A stretch of 64,000 bases of DNA from Leptodactylus fallax. Taxonomy: Eukaryota; Chordata; Amphibia; Anura; Leptodactylidae. The stretch lies in assembly GCA_947044405.1 (NCBI GenBank), contig CAMRHE010000133.1, positions 806,001 through 870,000 on the forward strand, in the 5' to 3' direction. The position numbers and the translations under genes are program-made. Below, piece after piece: positions 11,562 through 22,567 of this stretch (positions are counted from its first letter, which is position 1; each line of letters opens with the position of its first letter). The notes under the pieces were generated by a model that saw only the letters and a list, made by a program, of their open reading frames with translations, was not told the DNA's origin and ran no database searches.

Positions 11562-12389
11562 TTAAAGGGAACCTGTGAGGCTGTTTGGGACCACAAAACT
11601 GCCCTCATGCCATTATGTAGCCGGAGTTTAGGGTCCCAAACCTCTATATCCTACTGCTACTCCTGCCGGTATCCTTAAAGGGGTATTCCTATGAACATAA
11701 CCATTTTTAAATTTGTAGATAATTAAAAGTTAAACATTTTTGCAAATATAAGTCATTAAACATTTTGCAGAATTTTAAAGATTTTCTATAAATATCTTGT
11801 GGTCACAAGTTGTTGTCTTGATCGGTTACCAGTGGATACGACCATGAATGCAGGACTTTTCTAAGGTCAGAAAATCAGCCATGATTTCCTTATTGTGGCC
11901 GGGATATCTTCTGATACCTGTAGTGTCCCTGCCTGATAATCCAGCTACAATAAGAAAATCATGGCTGGGTTCCTGACAAGTCCCAGACCATAGAAATTTT
12001 CTGCATTTGTGGTCGTATCCATTGGCAACCGATCAAGACAATAGACTGTCACCACTAAGATGGTTAGAGAAAATCTTTAAAACTCTGCAGAATTTTTACT
12101 ACTTATATTTGCAAAAATGTTTAACTTTTAATTATCTACAAATATAGATATGATTATGTTCATGGGAATACCCCTTTAACAGTCAAAGGTTGAAGGTGCC
12201 CAGTGTCTGGTGAGATGAGTCCGCTGATGGACTCCGGCGCATGCGCATTGGGGATCTTCACCTTTTAACTGCTAAAGATACCAGTGGTGAGTGGTGATAG
12301 GATTCAAAGGTATGGGACCCTAAATCCCAGCTCCTTAACAACATGCTGACTGTTTAGTGGTCCTAGACACTCTCACAGGTTCCCTTTAA
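11562..12389. mobile_element. T2/Kolobok-type MITE, outer element of a nest
   Basis: Left end TTAAAGGGAACCTGTGAGG and right end CTCACAGGTTCCCTTTAA. Internal arms also pair (GGGTCCCAAACC against GGGACCCTAAATCCC). The arms are split by a second element at 11675-12179. TTAA and TTAAAGGRR ends are the pattern described for T2 MITEs in frogs. Confidence 0.85.
11675..12179. mobile_element. T2/Kolobok-type MITE, inner element of the nest
   Basis: Ends TTAAAGGGGTATTCCTATGAACAT and inverted ATGTTCATGGGAATACCCCTTTAA. The arms pair for about 200 bp (GTAGATAATTAAAAG with CTTTTAATTATCTAC; GATCGGTTACCA with TTGGCAACCGATC). It sits at a TTAA in the middle of the outer element's own palindrome. Confidence 0.9.
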
Positions 12390-13200
12390 GGGTTAGTGGG
12401 GGGAGGGCCACTAGTTAGTCACACTTTTTTTGACGACCTGTGAAAATTTTTTGGGTGTCCATTACTGCTGTTCTCCTGGACAGCAATAACTCGTATTTTC
12501 CAGAAATCTCTATACAAATGACCATCTGACACGTAACCACCTTTCTAGCCGGGGTCAGGGTCCTGCTGAATTCAAGGCCTTTCCATGTATTGTGGGCCTC
12601 CGTCCAATACTAGTAGTTCATCTATGAATCAGATGAGATTTTCCGTCACTAGAAAAGTCCAGGGTTTTATAGCTGTGAAGGTTGCGTCCAGTTCACAATT
12701 TTCCATAGAGACAAGTGTAAATACCCCCCTCCCCCCGCGCCCGAGAGTGAGTAAAGTAAAAAAGACAGTATGTGGAAAAAGAAAAAAGTCTCGGCTTCGT
12801 CGTCTCGGCACATCTGTTTTTCATATCTGGCTTCTAGAAAGTTGGTTGGCCTGTAATAATGTGACCTGGTTCTCTCTCGGCCTGTTCTGTATAGAGCGAT
12901 GACTGTATACTGTACAATTATTGCTTCCCTGGTGCTTATCCAGCTGAAGATTAGTGTACAAGAGAGAAAAACAGCTGTCTGCGTATTACCGGGGAGAGCG
13001 CGGCGGATCCAGCGGCATTTTATGCCACTTGCTGGATTATGTCGTCTTATAGTGCAGCTTGGCAGATGGAGAGCAAATAAGCATTAGATCTAAAATACTT
13101 CAAGAGCCCTAGTAATCCGGGATTGATCGTCTCCCTGCCCCGCTATATTCTAACTCACGTGAACCAGTCAAGAATGGGTCCGCTTCATGTTCTATAATTC

Positions 13201-13569
13201 TTAAAGGGGACTTGTCACCACATCTCCAAAGCCCATCATCTGATCGGCGCTGTCACCCTGAGCATTTTGGTGTTTTGTTTATCCAAATCCGTTCAGCCAT
13301 TCCAAAGATATAAGCCCTTTTAGTGTTGACACAAATTAGTGTATACTAGCCAAGTGGGCATGACATACAGCACACAGAGACTCCGCCTCCGGAGAAACCA
13401 CAGTCTTACCACCTTGGCTAGTAGACCCTAATTTGTGTCAACACTAAAAGGGCTTATATCTTTGGAATGGCTGAATGGATTTGGATAAACAAAACACCAA
13501 AATGCTCAGGGAGACAGCGCCGATCAGATGATGGATGTCATTGGGCTTTTCAGACTTGGTCCTCTTTAA
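13201..13569. mobile_element. T2-type foldback MITE, family B copy 1
   Basis: TTAA at both ends. The arms of about 160 bp pair over TATCCAAATCCGTTCAGCC / GGCTGAATGGATTTGGATA and ATAAGCCCTTTTAGTGTTGA. A second copy lies at 20101-20433. Confidence 0.85.
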
Positions 13570-13734
13570 AGGATGATTCCATGTATAAAAATATACTGCT
13601 TGTTCAGATCCGCAATCTTACCCATAGGGGACAGTATGGTGGGAGTTTATTGTACCGTAATAAAAATATTCAGCTTAGTTTTTAATATGTTGCGTTAATT
13701 GGTTTGCGAGGTGACTACCAGCCCAGAATAGTAG

Positions 13735-14106
13735 TTTGTTGAGGTTGTTCAGGCTAAAACTTTATTTTTAATTAGGCCAGGGGAGGTGAAAAAAAAACCA
13801 AAACATACTCACCTGTCCCCGATGCTCAGGTGTCCTCCCAGCACGGTCCGGTCCTGCAGCTCGGCCAATCAGTGGCCTCAGTAGCCTAAGGAAGGGCTTC
13901 GGGGGATGTCACAGGATGTCACATGGCCTTAGCGGTCATGTGCGACTGGGACTTCCACTGGAAGAAAACAATGAAGCTGCAGGACTGGACCGCGTGGGGA
14001 GGACACCGGAGCACCGGGGATAGGTGAGTATGGTTTTTTAAAAAAAAAGTTTTTCACCTCCCCTGGCTTATTAAAAAATAAAATTTTAGCCCGACAACCC
14101 CTTTAA
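13735..14106. mobile_element. T2-type foldback MITE, family C copy 1
   Basis: Arms: AGGCTAAAACTTTATTTTT / AAAATAAAATTTTAGCC, then ACTCACCTGTCCCCG / GGGATAGGTGAGTATGG. The right end is CAACCCCTTTAA; the left TTAA is eroded. Relatives are at 22156, 35162 and 53434. Each arm carries a consensus-like splice donor. Confidence 0.8.
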
Positions 14107-17089
14107 CGTTTTCCCCATTTCTCTGTAGGGGACAAAAAACAGCACACAGACACATCTCCTCTATACAGCGGCCTCAGTTTTAATAGCTATGTAAACTTTA
14201 GAAAGTTTTGCAACCCTTCCATGTACTAGTAAGGTTAGCAGGAAGAGGGCGTAATAACACACGACTGCAGAATCTGACTACACAGAGTTTGTTTGTAGTC
14301 TGTCACTATGGAGACACATAGGTTTGTATAAAAGCTCTATACTGATGAGGGGTAACCGTTGTGTTCTGAGGTTTTTTGGGCCCACCATATAAAATGATTG
14401 AGGGCTCACCCTCCAAAAACCCAAAGGAAATAGATCATAGTACCTTTCAAATTTTGAGTTTCTTCTCCTTGACCATTATTGTGTTGGAGCTTGGGCCCAC
14501 TGGAGGATCCTCTGGTACTCTGGTGGGCCATTCCAACACTGGGGGTAAGAGCCCCAAAACATCTCTTCACATATGGGTCTCTGGTCAATTTGTGACAGTT
14601 TTCCTCTTTATGGAGGAGAGCTGATTTGCATACCATTTTCCCATATAGCATTGCCTGTATGTAATCCACATACCAGCTGGATATCTTCCATGAGAACCAG
14701 TTTTCCTGCGGTGTTCCTTTACCTCTACTTCCTCCAAGTCTCTAAGTCAATGTCGTCATCCAGCGCCATATGTCATACTTTATGTATGAGCGCCCAAAAG
14801 GGAACACAGACAATGCATTAGGAAATACGCTGCAGGTACAGAATACAATAGTCTCCAACAAAAATGGCTGCAAATTATTGATAAGGGAAAGAATGACTGG
14901 GAGGTGACGAGTCTGCTGCAAAATGGATTAAAACTTTACATGGTTTGCACTCAGGATGATGGAGCCTGCCGGGATGAAGGGCTTTCTGCAAATTATATTT
15001 GGTATTCAAGGTCAGAAGCGACTTATGAGACGGACTTGGCGCTGCCGGCGGCTTCACTAACAAGCATGGGCGATGATCAGCTCAGTGTAGCGGGGCAAAA
15101 ATGTCACAAATGTCTAATAGCAAATTTAAAGGGATTGTCCTTGTTGTTTCATTTGGTGCTGATGATAAATGATGAAAAATCAATTTATATCAAAATGGAT
15201 GTCTATGGAGGAGTAAGGTTTGCGAGGGGCAAAGGGATGGTGTGGTTTTGTTAGTAAAAAGAAGTTTTGGGAAAAAAATATAAAAATGACGTAAAACAAA
15301 AAAAGGACATCTATGCAAAGAACACCAACGTCCGCCAGGGCTGAGATGTCTGTGGGACCCAGCATGTACCTACTGTAAGCTACATGCTACAGTAGGTATT
15401 ATAGCTCATCCCCATTCACTTGAATGGGACTGAGCTGACGCTGTACTATATCACCTATGATATAGTACATCTGGGACTCATCAGCCCTGAGAAGCTTGTG
15501 AGACCCAGATGTCAGACCTCCACCAATCACATATTGTTGAGCTATCCTAGGAATAGGCCATCAATATTTTAGCCCCTGTTTAGGCGGTTTTTCCATTATT
15601 GATGCTTCTCCTTAGGATAGGGGATACATTTCTGATCACTGATGGTTGGACTACAAGGACTTCCAGTGATCATGGTTTTTCCAAGTGCCCCATATAAATG
15701 AAGAAGTGTTGAGCATACATGGCTACCCTTCCATTTACTTCTAAGGGACTTCCAGATCTCTATCGGCCCCAGGGTACTGAATAGACTGGTGGTCAGGCAT
15801 GGCCATCACCACTCCATTCATATGGCGCAGTTGGGGCCCGTGATCTTGTGATCGCTGGGGGTCCCAATGATCAGGTCGCCGGTGATCAGACATTTATCTC
15901 CTGTCCTGGTCACAAGTGTTATTAGTAGGAAAACCCTTTTATAGGGTTTTTTTCTATCTTGGGAATTAGTATGTGCCTGGTAGGTCTCTGTCCAATCTCT
16001 GGGACTCTCACCTGGCAGCATAATGGGGGCCCCCATTACCCCCTCCATGAATCATCTATTCACACTGAAATGACTGTCCTCTCTCCGGGGACATCTATGG
16101 GACCCTCATCCTGACAGAGCCCATATTTTCTGTTAGTGGCCCTTCTCCTTTTACTACAGGGTTCATTAGGGATTACTGATCAATGTAAGAAGGTAATGTA
16201 TACAATGAAAATACTTCCAATATATAATGCCGGCTTTGGGGGAAGGTGGACAATATATCATTGCCTTACCTGGCTGATCTGTCCAGAATTCAGATGCCAT
16301 GTTATTGGAATTACAGCTTCCTGTACGACAAGCAAAAATTCATGTAAATCCTAATATTTTTGACCAATGAAGCTGCATACAGATCCTAGGGCTGTCTGAC
16401 AATACATTGGTCACTCCATCCCCACCTAGCTCAATGCCATTACCAATCTTGGGAAGGCCAAAGTCAAAGAAAGGGCCCTCTTCCTAAAGATGGTAATAAG
16501 AAGAACAAATATGGGGGGCTCGATGAGGGGCAGATCAGAGATGTTACTTGAAGCTCCTGGGACCCTATGCAAAGTTTGTAATGGGGGCCCCCAATTACCA
16601 TGTGTCATCTATAATACTGGTGTCTTGTTATGTTCAGGCTCAGACTCAGGCTCCAGGGCCCAGTAGCGATTGCTACCTCTGCACCTCCTATAGGTAGAGA
16701 TAGATTTGGGCCGCACCGTGTGACTCTAATAGGCCTATAAAATATGATCATTATTATATTACACTATTACTATATTATTATATCTTAATATTATAATATT
16801 ACATTATATAATATACAGGGCCGCTTTAGTGCACCGTTGGCCCTATGGTAGCAGGGGCCCCGTTGGGACAGCCTGCATATGCATTCCCGCGGGGCTGCTC
16901 CAGTTGCATACAATGATGAAGCAGGGAGCCGCCTGCTCCCTACTTCACCATTCATCTAGTCTTCACTGGGAGCTGCAGAAGCCCTTGAAGACTCCGGACC
17001 GAGACAACAGGGAGGCGGGAAGAGTGTTAGTGGGGGTTTTTATTTTTGTGTGGTAGGAGGGAGGAATTAAACTGTGGGGACAACTACAG
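14107..17089. other. Non-coding stretch with diffuse repeats
   Basis: Contains the GTTTGTTTGTAGTCTGT dispersed motif (14285-14335) and GGGGGCCCC-type repeat pieces (15830-16035, 16510-16680). An AT-rich TATTATA tract (16745-16815) is followed by CAGGGCCGCTTTAG, which resembles a hAT end. No coding sequence is recognised; the 116-codon frame at 14904-15254 has no domain. Confidence 0.45.
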
Positions 17090-17345
17090 GGCTATGAAGA
17101 TGACTTTGGATTTAATTTAAAGATGAGAATCTCATCTTTACAATGATACCAAGATCACTATGATAGTCCTTACAGATCCGGAGCGATTCCCTGGTGAAAA
17201 CACTATTTGCCATTGAGATCCCAATGCAGATCTCAATTCCCGACGGAATTTTTTAACAGCGAATCGCTCTGAGTCTGTAAGGACAGGATGATGAGATTCT
17301 CATCTTTAAAAAGAATCCAAGCTCATCTTCATAGCTCTAACGGAT
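17090..17345. mobile_element. Foldback MITE, partial
   Basis: GGGCTATGAAGATGA and AAAGATGAGAATCTCATC on the left pair with GATGAGATTCTCATCTTT and TCATCTTCATAGCTC on the right. Inner arms GTCCTTACAGATCCGGAGCG / CTGAGTCTGTAAGGAC also pair. The ends are not clearly delimited. Confidence 0.6.
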
Positions 17346-18578
17346 CCTGAGATATGAGGCTCTAAAGTGTCTTCTCCCTTCTAGCCTCAGGCTGTATCTT
17401 AGAGCTATGTGAAGGAGGAAGGAGGGGGAAGGAGCAGAGCTGCGGATTATCATTGTCTGTGCATAACCTGTATGTGACCTGTACATAACCTGTATATTAT
17501 TACATTATATATTATTATATTACACTATTATATTATTTTATTTTAATATGATATTATTATATAACATATTATTACATTATTATATTATTATATACACTAT
17601 TATTATTTGGATGGACCTAAGCCACACCCGTATTTGAGCAGCCCCACCCACATTTAAATGAGACCACACCCCTTTTAGACTCCAGGTCCACTAAGCTGCA
17701 CCTGACAGAAGAGACTTTCTATTTTCTTGTGCATTTCTACTTTAGAAGTAAAAAACTGAAAACCAAATCTAATATCTCGCAAATTGAATATTTTACATTA
17801 CTCAATATCTTAAAAAATCCGGTTCATGACATGTTCCTTTAAGTTCACAACTGTCTGCCCACACACGTCAGTAAGGAAAAATGAGTGTTAGACACATTTA
17901 CACTTTTTTCTACTTTTTCTCACCGGTTGCCAAGCAACAGCCGCAGCAGATAAATCCAGCAATAACTCCACATTCTTTTATCATCTTAAATTATTAAAAC
18001 ATGAAAGAAACATCAGTAGAAAAATACATTGTTTTGTCTCCGTGCACTTTGATAGAAAAATCGACCTAAGAGAGTGGATTAAAGAGAAACAAGTGCAAAC
18101 AGTCGCAATAAAGGCCTGTGTGGGGGCGTGGGATCCGACAGTGGCTGAATCAGGGGGTCTGTCTCGGAGCCAGGCCGTGGGCTGCTTGACTTTTTATCAG
18201 ATTAAATCAATTTCCTAGTCCTGACTCGCAGAAGATCAGGAATTTTACGCATAGATTTCCAGGCCTCTGTTATCACATCCAGAAGAGACAATTAAAGGCA
18301 AGGTTAAAGGGTAACCCCAATATTTGTGGTGTTCTTTTTTCCTGCCAGATGTTGGACAGATTGTAAAGAAATACCCTGGTAAACTGGTAAGCCCCAGTTG
18401 TCAATTTATTCATCCATTTCCAGGAGGAGTAATAGAGGGACATCACATTGCAGGTGCTCCAGCACCTGGGAAGGTAAGTATGTTGTAAAACATTTCAGGA
18501 ATGGTAACAGGTCCTCTTTAAAGGGCACGTATCACTTTTCTGTATTTTTGCACAATGTAAGAACTGCAGAGCTGAACC
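17346..18578. other. Non-coding stretch, nothing recognised
   Basis: An AT-rich TTATTATA tract lies at about 17495-17610 and a TTAAAGGGTAACC end-like sequence at 18303. No supported gene or complete element. Confidence 0.45.
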
Positions 18579-18955
18579 AACATTAAGGCAAGGGCCCCAC
18601 GTTGCGTAAACACCGCGATTCTGCCGCGGCAAAAACCGCAGCTTTTAAACAGTCCCTGCAAAGAGGATGGGATTCTGGCTAATCCCATCCACACATAACA
18701 GAAAAACATCCATAGCAAACCTGCTGCGATTTAAAAAACCTTTGCGTTTTTGTAAATCGCAGCATGTCAATTATATCTATGGGAACGCCGGCGGTTTCCC
18801 TATAGGTATAAAAGAGGCAGAAAGTCCACAGAGGAAAACTCTGCTGACTTTTCAAGAAAAGTGCTGCGGGAAAAACCACGATGCGTTTCACGCCGTGGTT
18901 TTTCTCGCAGTGCTCTTTGGCAGTGGCTCGCTACATGGGGCCTTAGCCTAAAGGG
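18579..18955. mobile_element. Foldback MITE, family D copy 1
   Basis: Ends AAGGCAAGGGCCCCACG and ATGGGGCCTTAGCCTAAA. It holds GGGATTCTGGCTAATCCC and paired arms GTAAATCGCAGCATGTC and GCAGAAAGTC. An inverted copy is at 51793-52110. Confidence 0.75.
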
Positions 18956-20100
18956 GTATTCTAGATAAAAGCTTTACTCATCTATTCACTGGATAACTTA
19001 TGTGCTAGATCAGTGGTGGTCCTGTAGTTTGGAGAGCGACTAGCTCCTGAAACGCCAAAGAGGACTGGTCTTATAAACCTGGACAGATAACTGGTTAAGT
19101 GCTATATCAATGGTGGTTCCATTCATAATCCTTACTTAGTTGACGTTCCTGTGTCCATCACTTGCACATTACAGCTGACTACTATGATCCCCACCAGTCA
19201 CACATGTAGGAGTAATATGGAGGTAATCGAGCATACGCTTTGCCGTTCCATTCCGAGTTTTTGACCCCCCCACTGATCTATCATTTATGACCTCTCCAAT
19301 GGATAGCTGATAAATGCAAAAAAGAGCAGCTATCACTATAGCCAGTCATTCATTTGAATGGACACCATGTAATACCTCTTTTTTCCTGTAGTGGCCACTG
19401 CAGAGGAAATACATAACCAGTCATGGTTTATCTTGATCGTTGGGAGTCACTGAAGCCAGATGTGCAGCGATCAGTTGATCACCAGGTTGGTTTTAGTTTT
19501 AAAGGGGCACAGTATTTGTGATGTGTTAATAGAGAGCGAAGCATTTCAGACTTTGCAAAATTTCAAAAGAAACTTTTGTTCTGCGAATGATACAAGACAC
19601 TGCACGGAAACATCTGGGATTTGTATTCACAGCAATTATTTTCTAGTATAAACCTCCTTCAAGTGTGAAAAGATTATTTAGTTTTTCCTTTGCCTCGGGC
19701 AGCAGCAGGGTGAGAACTCATCCGCATGTGGCTGAGAATTACTGTTTGTACAGTTGTGTGTACCTTACATCTGCCCACGTTTGATGGATGTTTGGAAGAG
19801 GACATTGCTCAGTATTCATGCCAGAGGTATACAGTGTTTTTCAATTGAGGTGGGCACAATAGATGGCAGTGGTGTAAAAAAAAAAATCCAGTCCTCCTTT
19901 AAATGAGGCATATGGGTGACATTGGTGCCTAGCCCATTTATTATGTGGACAGTTCTCATTTGAATAACGTCATGTAATACTACGTTTCTCCTGTAGTGGC
20001 TGCTGCAGGGAAAATGAGCAGCACAAAACAAGGGAATCTCCCCACAGCAAAATAAGCTATTTGCACTGAACCTCATGAACTGCATCTGCAGCAATAACAT
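18956..20100. other. Non-coding stretch, nothing recognised
   Basis: Includes single TTAAAGGGG-type ends without partners (18953, 19499). No gene supported. Confidence 0.4.
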
Positions 20101-20433
20101 ATAAAGAGGACCTGTCACCAGGTATGAACAGCCCACTGACATAGATCAAATGATCGGTGCTGTCACCCTAAGCATTTTGATGTTTTGTTTATCCAAATCC
20201 GTTCAGCCATTCCAAAGATATAAGCCCTTTTAGTGTTGATGCAAATTAGGGTCTACTAGCCAAGAGGGTGGTAACACAGCATGACATATGGCACACAGAG
20301 ACCCCGCCCCAGAGGAACCGCAGTAACACTACTCAACACTAAAAGGGCTTATATCTTTGGAGTGGCTGAACGGATTTGGATAAACGAAACACCAAAATCC
20401 TCAGGATGACAGCACCGATTAGATGATTTTAAC
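20101..20433. mobile_element. T2-type foldback MITE, family B copy 2
   Basis: Starts TAAAGAGGACCTGTCACC. It repeats the arms of 13201-13569 with scattered changes (TGTCACCCTAAGCATTTTG, ATAAGCCCTTTTAGTGTTGA and their inverted forms). The right TTAA is eroded to TTTTAAC. Confidence 0.8.
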
Positions 20434-21602
20434 ACGCCCAGTCCTTTGTTCACACTGGAGATAAGCCACTGTCGGAGATATCTGGCAACACCTGCCTCTC
20501 CCTACTCGGTTGTGCCGAGCATATGTATGGGGTGGTTGAGAGGAATAATTGTTCAGTCAATCAGCTGTCTAAGGCATATGGCCATGTTTTGTCAAATAGC
20601 TAAGGTAAGGTAAAAATACTATTGAGTATTACCCCATACACGTCTCTGAAAGTCCAGGGGCCTATTTAGTGGCCAGCACTATTTTATTAGGGCATCTAAT
20701 AGATAAGATAAGGAGCTCTGAGGATTATTATTTAGTCAAGGGGGCCTAAGGCTTAGCATTCCTTGTCTCTTACTGCAGACACAGCAGTGGGGGGAGGCTC
20801 CTGCTGCAGCCACTTGTCTTATAGGCAGAGAAAAGGTTGAGAAAAGCAGTAGGGGGAGACGACTGATCTTGAAGGACACACAGCGAAGATTTTTTTTATA
20901 CATTTCATACATTTTTTATATCAGACAGACTAGGATCAAAGCTAGTAGAGATTAGGAGAGAGGTTTCTGGGATTTTATCGCTTCTTTGTATATTACATTT
21001 AGGCCCCATCCACATCTGAGTACATTCCATTATGTATTCACATCTATAGGGTCTTCCAATTCTTTTTGTTGTGATCAGAAGCCCCCATAGATGTGAATGC
21101 ATAACAGAATGCACTCGGATGCATCCGCTGCAAACTCAGCCTCAAATCAGGTGCACACTCGGTCATGTGCATGGGGTCTTAATGTTCCTTTCATATACAG
21201 TTACCCTGTAGGGTGCGTACGCTCTACTGTATTTTGCAAATATAAACTTCTGTTGTATAGATAATCCATTCTATACTGATGTATGAGCATATTGTACTAA
21301 AGTACTATGTGTACTTCATATTGCTTCTAGTTGTGATATGAACGGGAAGTTGGCAATTATTTCAGCTTATATTAGCTATGACTGATGTGAAAGGAAGTGC
21401 CCGAGGGAGGCCCCGAGGCCATGTCTAGCTGCAGTTTGTGAATTGAAACCTCAGGCTTATCTCACACCCTCCAGCAAAGTCAAACACACCACAAACATTT
21501 CAGGTTTATCACAGTTCATTAGATAGGTAGGAATGAGGCGATCCTGGCTCCGCAGTGTACATATAAAAGAATTTCACTACAGGAAGTAACACAACATATA
21601 TA
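20434..21602. other. Non-coding stretch with a dispersed repeat
   Basis: 20998-21180 (CATTCCATTATG through GCATGGGGTCTT) recurs in altered form at about 61437-61625. Nothing else is recognised. Confidence 0.4.
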
Positions 21603-21913
21603 CAATACCGTGCAAAAGATTTGGACAGGTGTGGACAAATTCAACAAAGTAAGAATGCTTGTAGAAATAGAAGGGTTAATAATTTATTGGGGACAATTAA
21701 CAAAATTAAGTGAAGAAGAAAAGAGAAATGTAAAGCTCATCAATATTTGGTGTGACCTTTGCCCTTTGGAGGAGGAGTCCTGGAAGTGATGATACGGCCC
21801 ACATAGATATAGCCCTGATCTCATCATCATCCAGTCTGTCTTGGATGACATGAAGAGACAGAAGGATTGGAGAAAGTCTACATCCACAGAAGATCTGTGC
21901 TTAGTTCTCCAAG
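21603..21913 (+). mobile_element. Tc1-type element fragment, internally deleted
   Basis: Begins after TA with CAATACCGTGCAAAAGATTT, a diverged Tc1 left end. After about 170 bp of terminal repeat it jumps into the C-terminal transposase region, where PDLIIIQSVLDDMKRQKD and TSTEDLCLVLQD can be read on the plus strand between about 21810 and 21910. The stretch just upstream has stop codons. No right terminal repeat was found. Confidence 0.75.
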
Positions 21914-22155
21914 ATGGGAAATAAGGGTAATATGTTTCTATCAGATACCTTTGGTAGTGACTGAACTCCTTGGAGAACAAAAGAATTGGGCATATTGAAA
22001 TCCAACAATTTTTTACGGAGAGCCAGAACACCTCCATATACATTGGCCATTCCTACTGAAATTGGTGGGTGCAGCTGACATTCATCTAATGTATATGACC
22101 AGATCTCAATGGTCATGGGCACTACAAGGTCTACAAGGCTAAAAAGTCACATCAT

Positions 22156-22567
22156 TAATGAAAGTTGTCTAAGAATTGAAGCAACCCGTGGGGATACCGT
22201 GGCAGATGTAAAATAAAAAAATAAAGCATATTCACCTGTCCCCGACGTTGCGTTGTCCATCGCTGATGTTGGTCTTGCGCCAGTCCATTGATGCTGGAAG
22301 TTCTCAGCCTCTAGTGACCACCAATCAGTGGCCTCAGTGGTCACTGGCAAGGAATCGGTAACATACAGTATGTAAGTGACATCATCAGTCCTCCAGCAGA
22401 CACTGACCAATGATTGATACCAGTGGTCATGTGAGACTGAGGACTTCCGGCAACAAGGCACTGTAGTAAGACCAAACGGACACGGATGGTAGACAATGGG
22501 GACAGGTGAGTATGGTTTATTTTTTATTTTACCATGGTTGCTCCAGTTCCTGGCCAACTCCTTTTTG
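22156..22567. mobile_element. T2-type foldback MITE, family C copy 2
   Basis: The left arm (GAAGCAACCCGTGG, ATATTCACCTGTCCCCGACG) pairs with the right arm (GGGGACAGGTGAGTATGG, ATTTTACCATGGTTGC). The terminal TTAA motifs are degraded. The 136-codon minus-strand frame in it is not a gene. Confidence 0.7.

Noticed and set aside
22147..22557. 136-codon minus-strand frame
   Set aside because: It lies wholly in a family C MITE.
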